From assembly GCF_900089945.1 (NCBI RefSeq), contig NZ_FLQY01000212.1:1-64000 (forward strand): a stretch of 64,000 bases of DNA. The letters are read 5' to 3'. The first letter of the stretch is position 1. The number at the start of each line of letters is the position of its first letter. The translations under genes and the position numbers were made by a program. Below, piece by piece: positions 54,154 to 64,000 of this stretch. A model generated the notes under the pieces. It saw only the letters and a program-made list of their open reading frames with translations. It was not told the DNA's origin and ran no database searches. The DNA comes from Candidatus Propionivibrio aalborgensis (GTDB lineage: Bacteria > Pseudomonadota > Gammaproteobacteria > Burkholderiales > Rhodocyclaceae).

Positions 54154-54169
54154 TGGCACGAAGTCTGCT
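54154..54169 (+). promoter_or_regulatory. Near-consensus sigma-54 promoter of the NrtA-type operon
   Basis: TGGCACGAAGTCTGCT: nine of ten conserved positions of TGGCAC-N5-TTGC match, with correct GG-to-GC spacing (54155-54156 and 54167-54168). Transcription would start near 54180, about 57 bases before the ATG at 54237. Confidence 0.78.
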
Positions 54170-54236
54170 GTTGAGAGGCATGAGTCGAGATGCAAGAGCG
54201 TCTCGGATGCCGATTTTTTCATCAGGAGCTAACTTC

Positions 54237-55646
54237 ATGAAACAGTACGCGATGCAAAACAAATGGTCATTGCGGGCGGCACGGTTTGTCCGTTGCGCGC
54301 TGACCTCAGCCGTCGTTGCGACATTCGTCGTCGGCGCACCCGCCATGGCGGCCAAGGCGAAGATCGAGCGGCCGGATCTCAAGTTCGGCTTCATCAAGCT
54401 GACCGACATGGTGCCGCTGGCCATTGCTTATGAAAAAGGCTATTTCGAAGACGAAGGTTTGTTCGTCACCCTGGAAGCCCAGGCCAACTGGAAGGTGCTG
54501 CTTGACCGCGTCATCTCGGGCGAACTTGATGGTGCCCATATGCTCGCTGGACAGCCGATTGGCGCCACCATGGGGTACGGCACCAAGGCTCACATCATCA
54601 CCGCCTTCAGCATGGACCTGAATGGCAACGCCATCACCGTTTCGAATGCGGTCATGGACGAACTGAAGAAGAAGCTGCCGAAGCAGGCGGACGGCAAGCC
54701 GGAGCACCCGATCAAGGCCGAGTATCTGAAGGCCGTCGTGGACGACTACAAGAAGCAGGGCAAGAGCTTCAAGATGGGCATGGTGTTCCCGGTATCCACC
54801 CACAACTACGAGCTACGTTACTGGCTGGCTTCGGGCGGTATCAAACCCGGTTATTACGCACCGTTGAAGGGCGACACGACGGGTCAGATCAATGCCGACG
54901 TGCTGCTTTCGGTCACTCCGCCGCCACAGATGCCAAGCACCATGGAAGCCGGCACCATCGATGGCTACTGCGTTGGCGAGCCGTGGAACCAGCAGGCCGT
55001 GTTCATGGGAATTGGCGCCCCGGTCATTACCGACTACGAGATCCAGAAGAACAATCCGGAGAAGGTCTTCGGGGTGAACAAGGACTGGGCCGACAAGAAT
55101 CCGAACACGCACAAGGCCGTTGTCAAGGCGCTGATTCGTGCCGGCTACTGGCTTGATGCCGAGAACAACAAGAATCGCGCGGAAGCGGCGAAAATAATCG
55201 CCAAATCCAACTACGTCGGCGCCGACTACAAGGTTATTGCCAACAGCATGACCGGCACCTTCGAATACGAGAAGGGTGATGTGCGCAAGGTTCCCGACTT
55301 CAACGTCTTTTTCCGCTACAACGCCACCTATCCCTACTACTCGGATGCCATCTGGTACCTCACGCAGATGCGCCGCTGGGGCCAGATTCCCGAGTACAAA
55401 CCGGATTCCTGGTATCTCGATATGGCGAAAAAAGTCTACCGCCCCGAGGTTTACGCCAGCGCGGCGAAGGAGCTGATCGCCGAAGGCAAGATGAAGGCGT
55501 CCGACTTCCCCGACTTCGACAAGGAAACCGGATTCAAACCGCCAGCGAAGGATTTTCTTGACGGCGTGGTGTACGACGGCACAAAGCCGAACGCCTACAT
55601 CGATAGCCTGAAGATCGGCCTTAAAGGCAAGGAAACGGTGAAGTAG
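54237..55646 (+). CDS. nrtA: NrtA/CmpA-family ABC transporter substrate-binding protein
   Basis: A 469-residue periplasmic binding protein with a signal peptide (cleavage near APAMAA). The opening of the mature chain, [20 protein letters not shown], then [20 protein letters not shown] and [15 protein letters not shown], is the hallmark of nitrate/bicarbonate binding proteins NrtA and CmpA. Nitrate (or nitrite/cyanate) is the most likely ligand given the NtrC-like and sigma-54 control, but the sequence does not separate these. The ATG follows AGGAGCTAACTTC. Permease and ATPase genes follow on the same strand. Confidence 0.88.
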   Translation: MKQYAMQNKWSLRAARFVRCALTSAVVATFVVGAPAMAAKAKIERPDLKFGFIKLTDMVPLAIAYEKGYFEDEGLFVTLEAQANWKVLLDRVISGELDGAHMLAGQPIGATMGYGTKAHIITAFSMDLNGNAITVSNAVMDELKKKLPKQADGKPEHPIKAEYLKAVVDDYKKQGKSFKMGMVFPVSTHNYELRYWLASGGIKPGYYAPLKGDTTGQINADVLLSVTPPPQMPSTMEAGTIDGYCVGEPWNQQAVFMGIGAPVITDYEIQKNNPEKVFGVNKDWADKNPNTHKAVVKALIRAGYWLDAENNKNRAEAAKIIAKSNYVGADYKVIANSMTGTFEYEKGDVRKVPDFNVFFRYNATYPYYSDAIWYLTQMRRWGQIPEYKPDSWYLDMAKKVYRPEVYASAAKELIAEGKMKASDFPDFDKETGFKPPAKDFLDGVVYDGTKPNAYIDSLKIGLKGKETVK

Positions 55647-55771
55647 TTTTGCTGGAATGACTTCTGTCGCCGGGAATGTGGGTCTGCGAGACCGCGAGAC
55701 TGTGACGCAGCCCCGGCGATGTGAACTCCGAATGATAGGAACGAAACTTTTGGACTTTGAGGACCACTGTC

Positions 55772-56791
55772 ATGATTAACGAAACGGCAAGTATTCTGAC
55801 CAAGACGGGCCTGACCTGGTTCGTTCCCTTTTTGCGACTGGCGGCAGGTGAAGACCCGCGCCAGCAGATGAAGGAAATTCTGTTGCAGATCGGCGTTCCG
55901 GTTCTCGCATTTGCGCTTTTCCTGGCAGTGTGGAACGTCCTCGCCGCCGGTGTGCATACCAGCCTCGGAACCATTCCCGGCCCGATGCAGGTGGTTGCGG
56001 AGGCCAAGGGATTGGTCGAGGAACACTACAGCGAGCGCGAAAAGGCAGCTGGGTTTTACGAGCGCCAGGAAGCTCGCGTTGCCGCGGCCCTGGCTGAAGA
56101 CCCGACGGCCGAAGTCACGATGCGCACCTGGACCGGCAAACCGACGTATCTCGACCAGATCATTACCAGCCTGTACACGGTTTTCACCGGTTTTGCGCTG
56201 GCTACGCTGGTGGCCGTTCCGCTTGGCATCCTGTGCGGTTTGTCACCGACCTTTCAGCTCGCGATCAATCCGCTGATCCAGATCTTTCGGCCGGTATCGC
56301 CTCTCGCCTGGCTGCCGATCGTCACCCTTGTCGTCAGCGCGGTGTACGTTACATCCGACGGTGCCTGGTTCGAAAAGTCGTTCATCACTTCGGCAGTGAC
56401 CGTGACGCTCTGCTCCTTGTGGCCAACCCTGATCAATACGGCGCTGGGCGTTTCGTCGATCGACAAGGATCTGATCAACGTTGCCAAGGTGCTGCGCCTC
56501 CCGTGGTATACCAAGGTAGTGAAAATCGTATTGCCGTCATCGCTCGAGCTGATCTTCACGGGTCTGCGCCTGTCGCTCGGGGTGGGCTGGATGGTGCTGA
56601 TTGCCGCCGAAATGCTGGCGCAGAACCCCGGCCTTGGCAAGTTCGTCTGGGACGAATTTCAGAACGGCAGTTCACACTCGCTCGGCCGCATCATGGTCGC
56701 CGTATTCACCATCGGTTTCGTCGGCTTCCTGTTGGATCGGGTGATGTACACGCTGCAGCAAATGGTCAGTTTCAGCGGGCAATCACACTAA
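55772..56791 (+). CDS. nrtB: ABC transporter permease, NrtB-like
   Basis: A 339-residue inner-membrane permease of the nitrate/sulfonate/taurine group. Hydrophobic segments start at VPVLAFALFLAVWNVLAAGV. The charged stretch VEEHYSEREKAAGFYERQEA (about 85-130) is a soluble insertion. The EAA-type coupling loop is in INVAKVLRLPWYTKVVKIVL, and the C-terminal helices are VGWMVLIAAEMLAQNPGLGK onward. ATG 55772 follows GAGGACCACTGTC. It lies 125 bases after nrtA and 30 before the ATPase gene. Confidence 0.87.
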   Translation: MINETASILTKTGLTWFVPFLRLAAGEDPRQQMKEILLQIGVPVLAFALFLAVWNVLAAGVHTSLGTIPGPMQVVAEAKGLVEEHYSEREKAAGFYERQEARVAAALAEDPTAEVTMRTWTGKPTYLDQIITSLYTVFTGFALATLVAVPLGILCGLSPTFQLAINPLIQIFRPVSPLAWLPIVTLVVSAVYVTSDGAWFEKSFITSAVTVTLCSLWPTLINTALGVSSIDKDLINVAKVLRLPWYTKVVKIVLPSSLELIFTGLRLSLGVGWMVLIAAEMLAQNPGLGKFVWDEFQNGSSHSLGRIMVAVFTIGFVGFLLDRVMYTLQQMVSFSGQSH

Positions 56792-56821
56792 AGAACCCAG
56801 CCATCACAACAAGGACTCACC

Positions 56822-58576
56822 ATGTCTAATCTGCAACTGAAAATCGTGGAGCCCGAGTTGGCTGTCGCCGAGCCGGCCAATGCGACCCCGGCCGCCGTGA
56901 CGGGTACTCCGATCCTGGAACTGAAGAACCTGTCCAAATCCTACGGAACCGGCGCAAATGTCACGTCCGTACTCAAGGACATCAACCTGCAGATCAAGGA
57001 CGGTGAGTTCGTCGCCATCGTCGGATTTTCCGGAAGCGGGAAAACGACACTGATTTCGCTGATCGCCGGGCTGATCGCTGCCGACAGCGGCGCCGTCCTC
57101 CTCAATGGCCAGCCAGTCGATGGGCCGGGTGCGGATCGCGGGGTGGTGTTTCAAAGCTATTCGCTGATGCCCTGGATGACCGTGCGGCAGAACGTCGCGC
57201 TCGCCGTTGATCAGGTGTTCAGGGATTCCCCCAAGGCCGAGCGCGAGGCCCGTGTCGAAAAATACGTCGCCATGGTGAATCTCACCCCGGCCATGGACAA
57301 GCGTCCCGCCGAACTGTCGGGGGGTATGCGCCAGCGCGTCTCTGTTGCCCGTGCGCTGGCTGCCAGCCCCGAGATACTGCTGCTCGACGAGCCGCTTTCG
57401 GCGCTCGATGCGCTTACCAGAGCCAATCTACAGGACGAAATCATTCGCATCTGGAGCCAGGAGAAGAAGACCGTCGTGCTCATCACCAACGATGTGGACG
57501 AAGGCATCATCATGGCCGACCGCATCATTCCGCTCAACCCCGGCCCCGGCGCGACGTTCGGGCCGAAGTTCGAAGTTACCCTGCCGCGCCCGCGCGATCG
57601 CACCGGGATCAATCATTCGCCCGAGTTCAAGCGCATCCGCAAGGAAGTTACCGCCTACCTGATGCGGGTCGGCTCCGAGCAGGCTGCCGGAGGCGATGCA
57701 AAGGTTGTCGCGTTGCCGGGCGTGCGGCCCAATACCAGCCGTGAGCACCAAGCCAGCCTTAAAGGCGTTGCAATGCCCATTGCGCTTCCGGCGCATGCCG
57801 ATCGCTACGTCGAATTCTCGCAAGTCTCGAAGATCTATCCGACAAAGAAGGGGCCCGTCACCGTCGTCGAAGAATTCGACCTGAAGATCAGGCAAGGCGA
57901 GTTCATTTCGGTTATCGGCCACTCCGGTTGCGGCAAGTCGACGGTACTCTCGATGGTCGCTGGCCTCAGCGACATCAGTCTGGGAGTCATCGTTCTTGAC
58001 GGCCGCGAGGTGGCCAATGCCGGCCCCGATCGTGGCATTGTCTTCCAGGCGCCGAGCCTGGTTCCTTGGCTTACCGCCTACGAAAACGTCGCTCTCGGGG
58101 TCGAACAGGTCTATCCCCACGCCAGCCGTCAGGAGCGCCGTGACATCGTCGGGCATTTTCTTGAGCGCGTCGGGTTGGCCGACGCTGCCGACAAGAAAGC
58201 CGCCGAGCTTTCCAACGGCATGAAGCAGCGGGTCGGCATTGCACGTGCCTTCGCGCTATCTCCCAAGTTGCTGCTGCTCGATGAGCCATTTGGCATGCTC
58301 GACTCGCTCACCCGCTGGGATCTGCAGGAAGTGCTGATGGAAGTCTGGAGCCGTAGCCAGCTAACCGCCATGATGGTCACCCACGACGTGGACGAAGCGA
58401 TTCTGCTGGCCGACCGTGTGGTGATGATGACCAATGGTCCACGCGCCAAAGTCGGCAAAGTGCTGGAAATCAACCTGCCCAGGCCGCGTACCCGAAAGAT
58501 GCTGCTCGAACATCCGGACTACTATCCCCTGCGCGAGGAGTTGCTGGGCTTCCTGTCCGATTGCGGGCACGGCTAG
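56822..58576 (+). CDS. Double ATP-binding protein of the NrtA-type transporter (two ABC domains)
   Basis: A 584-residue protein with two complete ABC domains in one chain. The first has Walker A GFSGSGKT (68-75), signature LSGGMRQR (about 165) and Walker [12 protein letters not shown]. The second has Walker A GHSGCGKS (about 366), signature LSNGMKQR (about 463) and Walker [12 protein letters not shown]. In cyanobacterial Nrt systems two separate ATPases (NrtC and NrtD) serve one transporter, and NrtC carries a NrtA-like regulatory domain; here both nucleotide sites are fused and no NrtA-like tail is present. The second signature has Asn in place of the first Gly. Confidence 0.9.
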   Translation: MSNLQLKIVEPELAVAEPANATPAAVTGTPILELKNLSKSYGTGANVTSVLKDINLQIKDGEFVAIVGFSGSGKTTLISLIAGLIAADSGAVLLNGQPVDGPGADRGVVFQSYSLMPWMTVRQNVALAVDQVFRDSPKAEREARVEKYVAMVNLTPAMDKRPAELSGGMRQRVSVARALAASPEILLLDEPLSALDALTRANLQDEIIRIWSQEKKTVVLITNDVDEGIIMADRIIPLNPGPGATFGPKFEVTLPRPRDRTGINHSPEFKRIRKEVTAYLMRVGSEQAAGGDAKVVALPGVRPNTSREHQASLKGVAMPIALPAHADRYVEFSQVSKIYPTKKGPVTVVEEFDLKIRQGEFISVIGHSGCGKSTVLSMVAGLSDISLGVIVLDGREVANAGPDRGIVFQAPSLVPWLTAYENVALGVEQVYPHASRQERRDIVGHFLERVGLADAADKKAAELSNGMKQRVGIARAFALSPKLLLLDEPFGMLDSLTRWDLQEVLMEVWSRSQLTAMMVTHDVDEAILLADRVVMMTNGPRAKVGKVLEINLPRPRTRKMLLEHPDYYPLREELLGFLSDCGHG

Positions 58577-58591
58577 TCTGTGCGGAGGCAG

Positions 58592-59704
58592 CTATCCGAG
58601 GCGTTCAACGACGTGTTCGGCGATGGCCAATGAAGCAGTCAGCCCCGGCGACTCGATACCGAAGAGGTTGATCAGGCGCGGAACGCCGTGCGTTTCTTGC
58701 CCCTGGATCAGAAAGTCGGCCGCCGCGTCCTGCGGCCCTGAAATTTTCGGCCGGATACCGGCATAGGCCGGGGTCAGCGCACCATCATGCAGGCCCGGCC
58801 AGTAACGGCGAATCTCGTTGCAGAATGCATCGGCGCGTACTGGATCGACACGATAGTCGGGTTTGTCACCGAGCGCTGGCAGCCACTCGACGTCGGGGCC
58901 AAAGCGCGCCTGTCCGCCAAGGTCGAGCGTCAGATGAATGCCCAGGCCTCCCGGTTCCGGCAGCGGGTAGATCAGCCGCGTAAAAGGTGATTTCGCGGTG
59001 AGGGCACAGTAGTTGCCTTTGGCATAGAAGGCCGGCGGAATCTGCTCTGCCGGAAACCCCTCCAAGGAGGCGGCGACCTGCGTCGCGTAGAGCCCGGCGG
59101 CGTTGATCACGATGTCGGCTTTGAGTTGCGTCGGATCCTTTCCGCCAATCTCCAGAATCATCCCGTCGTCTTCGATGCGGCCGGCGCACACCGGGCTGCA
59201 TACAGCCAGAGTCGCGCCGTTGCGTTCGGCATCACCGAGCAGCGCCAGCATCAGGCCATGGCTGTCGATGATGCCGGTTGACGGGGAGAGCAGGGCGGCA
59301 GTGCATCTGAGCTCGGGTTCCAGTCGGCGCGCATCGCCGGCGCCAAGTGGTTGAAGATCGTCGACGCCATTGGTTTCGCCCTGCCGACGCAGTGCGTCCA
59401 GTCGGGCTTCCTGTTCCAACGAAGTAGCGACGAGCAGTTTGCCGCAACGGCGGTGCCGGACGCCGTGCGTGGCGCAATAGTCATAGAGGAGACGCCGACC
59501 GACGACGCACAGCTGAGCCTTGAGCGAGCCGGACGGATAATACAGACCGGCGTGGATCACTTCGCTATTGCGGGCGCTCGTTTCGGTGCCGAACGCATCG
59601 TGCCGTTCGACAATGATTGTCGCGATACCGCGTTGGGCCAGCGCGCGTGCGCACGCCAGTCCGACGACACCGGCGCCGATCACTATCGCTGCGATCTTTT
59701 CCAT
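58592..59704 (-). CDS. FAD-dependent oxidoreductase, L-2-hydroxyglutarate oxidase-like
   Basis: A 370-residue flavoprotein of the DAO/LhgO group. The N-terminal dinucleotide motif is [20 protein letters not shown], and the segment [20 protein letters not shown], typical of 2-hydroxyglutarate oxidases, follows. The C-terminus shows [11 protein letters not shown] and [20 protein letters not shown], the FAD-binding close. It would oxidise a hydroxy or amino acid and pass electrons to quinone or oxygen; the exact substrate is unproven. I start at ATG 59704, preceded by GGAGCCTTACAGA; the longer frame adds an unconserved leader. It is convergent with the transporter operon, 15 bases between stops. 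Confidence 0.82.
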   Translation of the reverse strand: MEKIAAIVIGAGVVGLACARALAQRGIATIIVERHDAFGTETSARNSEVIHAGLYYPSGSLKAQLCVVGRRLLYDYCATHGVRHRRCGKLLVATSLEQEARLDALRRQGETNGVDDLQPLGAGDARRLEPELRCTAALLSPSTGIIDSHGLMLALLGDAERNGATLAVCSPVCAGRIEDDGMILEIGGKDPTQLKADIVINAAGLYATQVAASLEGFPAEQIPPAFYAKGNYCALTAKSPFTRLIYPLPEPGGLGIHLTLDLGGQARFGPDVEWLPALGDKPDYRVDPVRADAFCNEIRRYWPGLHDGALTPAYAGIRPKISGPQDAAADFLIQGQETHGVPRLINLFGIESPGLTASLAIAEHVVERLG

Positions 59705-59832
59705 TCTGTAAGGCTCCACCCGATCGGGTGCATGGTAATTCGGCAGACCGTATACCAAGCATTGAACGTATACTGACGCATAGGCCAAGGAAAGTTCATC
59801 TTGGATGGGCTAAGCTGCACGGCTGTCGAAGC

Positions 59833-59866
59833 AAAAAAGCCGCAGAACCTGGTGGTTTTGCGGCTT
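59833..59866 (-). terminator. Rho-independent terminator for tRNA-Leu(CAG)
   Basis: AAGCCGCA (59837-59844) pairs with TGCGGCTT (59859-59866). On the minus strand the stem is followed by TTTTTT. It lies about 35 bases past the 3' end of the tRNA. Confidence 0.75.
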
Positions 59867-59900
59867 GAAGAACCTGTCTGGAATATCTCGGATTGTTGTT

Positions 59901-59987
59901 TGGTGCCCAGGAAGGGACTCGAACCCCCACAGTGTTGCCACCACTAGGACCTGAACCTAGCGCGTCTACCAATTTCGCCACCTGGGC
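59901..59987 (-). tRNA. tRNA-Leu(CAG)
   Basis: On the minus strand, acceptor GCCCAGG pairs with CCTGGGC, with discriminator A and encoded CCA. The anticodon stem-loop CTAGG-TTCAGGT-CCTAG gives CAG (Leu, CUG codons). A long variable arm and the T-loop GGGTTCGAGTCCC are present. It is divergent from rnr. Confidence 0.96.
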
Positions 59988-60011
59988 AGTTCCAGAGAAG
60001 GCGGGATTCTA

Positions 60012-62258
60012 ATGGAACGTCAGAAAATGTCAATCAAAAAACTATCGAAGACCAGAAGAAACGACCCGCACTTTGACCGCGAAGTCGCGAAATACGAGCA
60101 CCCCCTGCCGTCACGAGAGTACGTGCTGCAAGTCCTGGAGGAGCAGGGCAAACCGGTCAGTTTCGACGAGCTGAGCGCGCTGCTCGACATTCATCAGCAG
60201 GAAAGCGAGATGTTCCAGCGCCGCCTTGCTGCGATGGAGCGCAACGCGCAGCTGATGCGCAACCGCAAGGGCTCGTACATCGTTCCGGAGCGCGCCAGCC
60301 TGATTGCCGGGCGCGTGGAAGGGCATGCCGACGGCTATGGCTTTTTCATCCCCGACGAGGGTGGAGACGATCTGTTTCTTGATGCCAAACAGATGTCCAG
60401 GGTGCTGCATCGTGACCGGGCGCTGGTACGGGTTGTCGGCATGGATCGCCGGGGGCGTCGCGAAGGGGTAATTGTCGAGGTGCTAGAACGGGCCAACAGC
60501 CGGGTCGTCGGCCGGGTTCTGGTTGAGCATGGCATTACCGTAGTCGTACCTGAAAACCGCCGTATCAACCAGGACATTCTGGTTGCGCCGGAAAAGAGAT
60601 CCAAGGCCAGGGCAGGCCAGGTGGTGATCGTCGAAATCATTGAACAGCCTAACCGTCACGCGCAGCCCATCGGGCGAATTGTCGAAGTGCTGGGCAATTA
60701 CGCCGATCCCGGCATGGAAATAGAGATCGCGCTGCGCAAGCACGATATGCCTTTCGAGTTTTCGCCAAAGGTTCTGGAGGAGACCAAGGCATTGCCGGCC
60801 AAGGTCCGGAAAACCGAGTGGGCCGGACGCAAGGATTTGCGCGATCTAGCGCTCGTGACTATCGACGGCGAAACGGCAAGGGATTTCGACGACGCCGTCT
60901 TTGCGGAGAAGAAGGGGCGTGGCTGGCGGCTGGTGGTGGCCATTGCCGACGTCAGCCACTACGTTCGACCCGGCATGGCACTTGATCGCGAGGCAATGGA
61001 TCGCGGGAATTCCGTCTATTTCCCGCGTCGGGTGATCCCGATGCTGCCGGAAAAACTCTCCAACGGTCTATGTTCGTTGAATCCTGACGTTGAGCGCCTG
61101 GCCATGGTGTGCGACATGGATATCAACAGCCGCGGCGAAATCAAGGACTATACGTTTTATCCAGCCGTCTTCCTTTCCAGGGCGCGGCTGACCTACGATC
61201 AGGTGTGGAGCTGGCTATCCGGTATCGCAGAGCCGCAGAACGATACGCATCGCGCCGTGCAGCCGCAATTGCAGGCGCTGTACGCGCTGTTCCATATCCT
61301 GTTGAAGGCGCGGCATAAACGTGGTGCGATCGATTTCGAAACGATCGAGACGATGATGCTGTTCAACGACCAGGGAAAGATCGACAACATCGTTCCGGTA
61401 TTCCGCAACGATGCCCACCGCCTGATCGAGGAATGCATGCTGGCGGCCAATGTGTGCGCCTCGGCGTTTCTCGAAGAGCACAAGCAGCCGTGTCTGTATC
61501 GGGTGCACGAAGGGCCGACGCCGGAGAAGCTCGAAGGTCTGCGCAACTTTCTCAAGGAATTCGGCCTGAGCCTGCCCGGTGGCGAAAGCCCGACGGCCAA
61601 GGATTACGGCGCGCTGCTCGAAAAGATCAAACCGCGCCCGGATGCCCAGTTGCTGCAAACGGTGATGTTGCGCTCGCTGCGACAGGCCATGTACAGCCCG
61701 GACAATGTCGGCCACTTTGGTCTTTCCTACGAGCACTACACGCACTTCACGTCGCCGATCCGGCGTTACCCCGATTTGCTGGTGCACCGCTCGATCAAGG
61801 CCGTGCTCGATGGTGTGCGGTATTCGCCGGGCAAGTGGGACGATATCGGCCTGCATTGCTCGATGACCGAGCGGCGCGCCGACGAGGCATCGCGTGACGT
61901 GAACAACTGGCTCAAGTGCTATTACATGCGCGACCGGATCGGCGAGGAATTTGCCGGAACCATTGCGTCGGTCGTTCCATTTGGCGTTTTCGTCGCGCTG
62001 GATTCCGTCTATGTCGAAGGCCTGGTCCACGTTTCCGAGTTGGGCGAGGATTATTTCAAGTACGACAACGTCAAGCATTTGATGCTCGGTGAGCGAAGTG
62101 GACAACGCTTTCGTTTGGGGGATCGTCTGCAAGTCAAACTGGTGCGCGCCGATCTGGAAACCGGACGTATCGACTTCGTGCTGGCCAATCCATCGGCGCA
62201 AACCCACGTGCCTGCACTGAAGCCAGCTTCGAAAGGCGCGTCAAAAGCGCGCCGCTGA
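60012..62258 (+). CDS. rnr: Ribonuclease R
   Basis: A 748-residue 3'-5' exoribonuclease that degrades structured RNA and takes part in tRNA, rRNA and tmRNA-related quality control. After an N-terminal HTH-like region come two cold-shock/OB domains, then the RNB catalytic domain (TIDGETARDFDDAVFAEK and FPRRVIPMLPEKLSNGLCSL with the catalytic Asp cluster). A C-terminal S1 domain (EEFAGTIASVVPFGVFVALD) and a basic tail (PASKGASKARR) follow. The ATG at 60012 may be replaced by the ATG at 60027. It sits 24 bases past the tRNA gene on the other strand. Confidence 0.95.
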   Translation: MERQKMSIKKLSKTRRNDPHFDREVAKYEHPLPSREYVLQVLEEQGKPVSFDELSALLDIHQQESEMFQRRLAAMERNAQLMRNRKGSYIVPERASLIAGRVEGHADGYGFFIPDEGGDDLFLDAKQMSRVLHRDRALVRVVGMDRRGRREGVIVEVLERANSRVVGRVLVEHGITVVVPENRRINQDILVAPEKRSKARAGQVVIVEIIEQPNRHAQPIGRIVEVLGNYADPGMEIEIALRKHDMPFEFSPKVLEETKALPAKVRKTEWAGRKDLRDLALVTIDGETARDFDDAVFAEKKGRGWRLVVAIADVSHYVRPGMALDREAMDRGNSVYFPRRVIPMLPEKLSNGLCSLNPDVERLAMVCDMDINSRGEIKDYTFYPAVFLSRARLTYDQVWSWLSGIAEPQNDTHRAVQPQLQALYALFHILLKARHKRGAIDFETIETMMLFNDQGKIDNIVPVFRNDAHRLIEECMLAANVCASAFLEEHKQPCLYRVHEGPTPEKLEGLRNFLKEFGLSLPGGESPTAKDYGALLEKIKPRPDAQLLQTVMLRSLRQAMYSPDNVGHFGLSYEHYTHFTSPIRRYPDLLVHRSIKAVLDGVRYSPGKWDDIGLHCSMTERRADEASRDVNNWLKCYYMRDRIGEEFAGTIASVVPFGVFVALDSVYVEGLVHVSELGEDYFKYDNVKHLMLGERSGQRFRLGDRLQVKLVRADLETGRIDFVLANPSAQTHVPALKPASKGASKARR

Positions 62259-62357
62259 GTGCGCGCTTACGCTGTCCGCACGTCAAGGGCTTGGCCACCC
62301 GGACGTTTCCCGTGCCAAAGTAAAATACGCTTCTAATTCCGCCTGCGAGAATCATTC

Positions 62358-63098
62358 ATGTCACAAACCCGCTTCATCCACGGATTTCACGCCATCATCG
62401 CCAAACTGCGTCATCAACCCGACGCCATTCTTGAGATATTCATCGACGCTGAACGCCATGATGCCAGGGTGCGGGATCTGATGCGCCATGCCGAGCTGCA
62501 CACAGTCAGGGTCGTCCCGGTGGATGCAAAACGACTCGAAGGCATGGCCGGTGGCGATATGCGGCATCAAGGGGTGGTGGCCAGGGTTTCCGGCGAGTCG
62601 CGTCATGTCGCGCTTGACGATGTGCTGGATACGCTGGAAGAACCCGCTTTCCTGCTGGTGCTGGACGGCATTCAGGACCCGCACAATCTCGGTGCCTGCC
62701 TGCGTGTTGCCGACGCCGTGGGCGCGCACGCCGTCATCGCCCCGAAAGACAGGGCAGTCGGTCTGACACAAACGGCGATCAAGGTGGCCAGCGGTGCGGC
62801 GGAGAGCGTGCCCTACATCACCGTGACCAATCTGGCGCGTACGCTACGCGAGCTGAAAGAACGTGAAATCTTCCTGATCGGTACCGATGCCGACGCCACG
62901 GAAGACCTCTACTCGGCACAATGGCCGCTGGCCACCGCGTGGGTGCTCGGCGCCGAAGGCGATGGCATGCGCCGCCTGACGCGCGAAGCCTGCGATCAAC
63001 TGGTGAGTATTCCGATGCTCGGTTCGGTGCAGAGCCTGAACGTATCGGTCGCTACCGGAGTTTGCCTGTACGAGGCAAGGCGGCGACGCGGAAACTGA
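62358..63098 (+). CDS. rlmB: 23S rRNA (guanosine-2'-O-)-methyltransferase RlmB
   Basis: A 246-residue SPOUT-class methyltransferase that methylates the 2'-O of G2251 in the peptidyl-transferase region of 23S rRNA. The N-terminal substrate-binding domain ([20 protein letters not shown]) precedes the knotted catalytic domain with [60 protein letters not shown] and [20 protein letters not shown]. rnr followed by rlmB is a conserved gene pair in proteobacteria. Confidence 0.95.
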   Translation: MSQTRFIHGFHAIIAKLRHQPDAILEIFIDAERHDARVRDLMRHAELHTVRVVPVDAKRLEGMAGGDMRHQGVVARVSGESRHVALDDVLDTLEEPAFLLVLDGIQDPHNLGACLRVADAVGAHAVIAPKDRAVGLTQTAIKVASGAAESVPYITVTNLARTLRELKEREIFLIGTDADATEDLYSAQWPLATAWVLGAEGDGMRRLTREACDQLVSIPMLGSVQSLNVSVATGVCLYEARRRRGN

Positions 63099-63212
63099 TT
63101 GTCAAATATCTCCAAAGCTTGCTCGTGATAATTCTGATGTTTTCACACCCTGGTGGGCTTGCACCGAGTTCCGGGCGATAACGGATTATTCAACCTGATT
63201 GAAGGAAGTTCC

Positions 63213-64000
63213 ATGCCTGAGCTTGACAGGGCGCAGCGCCGTCGTCGCAATACGGCTTTGGTCGTCGTCCTGGCGGCCTATGTCATTTCGTTTTTCCAGC
63301 GCTTCGCACCGGCGGGCATCGCCCAGGATCTGACTGCGGCCTTCAATACCACGGCCTCATCGCTCGGTGCGCTGGCGGCGACCTATTTCTACGTTTACAC
63401 GGTAATGCAAGTGCCCACCGGCATTTTTGTCGACACCTTCGGGCCAAGGCGGATTCTCCTGCTGGGCGGTATTGTTGGTGCTGCGGGGAGTCTCTTGTTC
63501 GGTATGGCGAGCTCGCTGGAGTTGGCGCTGGTCGGACGTACCCTGATCGGCCTGGGCGTCTCCGTTACCTTTATTTCCATGCTCAAGTTCATCGCCGTGT
63601 GGTTTGACGAAAAGCGGTTTGCCAGCATGGTCGGCGTGGGTTTGCTGGTCGGCAATCTTGGCTCGGTGCTGGCGGGCGCTCCATTGTCATGGTTGGCACA
63701 AGCGGTTGGATGGCGATCTGTCTTTGTCGCTATCGCGTGCGTTTCGTTGTTGCTCGGTATCGCCTGTTGGGTGCTTGTGCGCGATCGACACGATGGCGGC
63801 ACAATTGGTGAAGTAAAGAAGCCGCACTTTGACCGCACGGTAGTTCTCTCCGGCCTGCTGCAGGTTGTCAGAAACCGTGCGACCTGGCCAGCTGCGTGGA
63901 TCAATCTTGGCGTCAGCGGAAGCTTCTTTGCGTTTGGTGGCTTGTGGGCGACGCCGTTTCTGGTTGAGGCGCACGGGATGACGCGTACCGTTGCGGCCAG
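63213..64000 (+). CDS. MFS transporter, 3' end beyond window
   Basis: Only the first 262 codons are visible. The ATG at 63213 follows GAAGGAAGTTCC. Six or more hydrophobic helices are seen, starting with NTALVVVLAAYVISFFQRFA. The loop between helices 2 and 3 carries GIFVDTFGPRRILLLGG, the major-facilitator motif A type D-x-x-G-P/R-R. The sequence resembles the anion/sugar-phosphate cation symporter or nitrate/nitrite group of small MFS carriers, but the C-terminal half is missing, so no substrate is proposed. Confidence 0.8.
   Translation, partial: MPELDRAQRRRRNTALVVVLAAYVISFFQRFAPAGIAQDLTAAFNTTASSLGALAATYFYVYTVMQVPTGIFVDTFGPRRILLLGGIVGAAGSLLFGMASSLELALVGRTLIGLGVSVTFISMLKFIAVWFDEKRFASMVGVGLLVGNLGSVLAGAPLSWLAQAVGWRSVFVAIACVSLLLGIACWVLVRDRHDGGTIGEVKKPHFDRTVVLSGLLQVVRNRATWPAAWINLGVSGSFFAFGGLWATPFLVEAHGMTRTVAA

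Noticed and set aside
61215-62207. 330-codon minus-strand open frame opposite rnr
   Set aside because: Antisense to the RNB and S1 domains of RNase R, with no signature of its own and no ribosome binding site.

Overview
The window looks like the chromosome of a betaproteobacterium, most likely in or near the Rhodocyclales (Dechloromonas / Azonexus / Propionivibrio / Accumulibacter type). The basis is gene order and gene content, not a database search: fur divergent from bamE-dapB, tpiA-secG-tRNA-Leu-nuoA to nuoN, tRNA-Leu followed by rnr-rlmB, a PEP-CTERM exported protein behind a sigma-54-type promoter, and GC-rich coding sequence throughout. I see no insertion sequence, prophage, CRISPR array, rRNA or plasmid gene.

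Layout. 1-5.8 kb: a cell-wall gene pair on the minus strand (L,D-transpeptidase cut by the window edge, and a TPR protein), then cysS, an SprA-family metalloprotease-like gene, fur, bamE and dapB. 6-16.4 kb: a PEP-CTERM CHRD protein with its own regulatory region, an unrecognised 311-residue protein, tRNA-Ser(GCT), lysC, a lone XRE regulator, a radical SAM enzyme divergent from queD, yaaA, a PIN-domain protein, a diguanylate cyclase, arfB and kup. 16.4-33.3 kb: about 17 kb of minus-strand accessory genes. One part (25081 down to 16424) encodes four exported cytochromes c with two CxxCH sites each, plus a lipoprotein. The other (33346 down to 25309) encodes an HD-CBS-HEPN fusion, a META-domain lipoprotein, a DUF3014 protein, CreA, an OmpA-like lipoprotein and an exported WD40-caspase protein. 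33.6-49.6 kb: tpiA, secG, tRNA-Leu(GAG) and a complete 13-gene nuo operon (complex I, separate nuoC and nuoD). 49.6-53.9 kb: ADP-ribose pyrophosphatase, sirtuin, a small membrane protein, a DUF2917 protein divergent from a GcvA-like LysR regulator, and an AmiD-like amidase. 54-58.6 kb: an NrtA/CmpA-type ABC transporter behind an NtrC-like site and a near-consensus sigma-54 promoter. 58.6-64 kb: a FAD oxidoreductase, tRNA-Leu(CAG), rnr, rlmB and a truncated MFS transporter.

How it fits together. The housekeeping parts describe a respiring cell with complex I, lysine synthesis, tRNA processing and ribosome rescue. The transporter looks nitrogen-regulated. The least explained part is 16.4-33.3 kb. 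The cytochrome operon resembles diheme RoxA/MauG-type proteins and probably encodes periplasmic oxidation chemistry on an unknown substrate. Beside it are a predicted exported caspase-like protease and a protein joining an apparent alarmone-hydrolase HD domain to CBS repeats and a HEPN-type motif. Whether these two sets work together cannot be decided from sequence alone.
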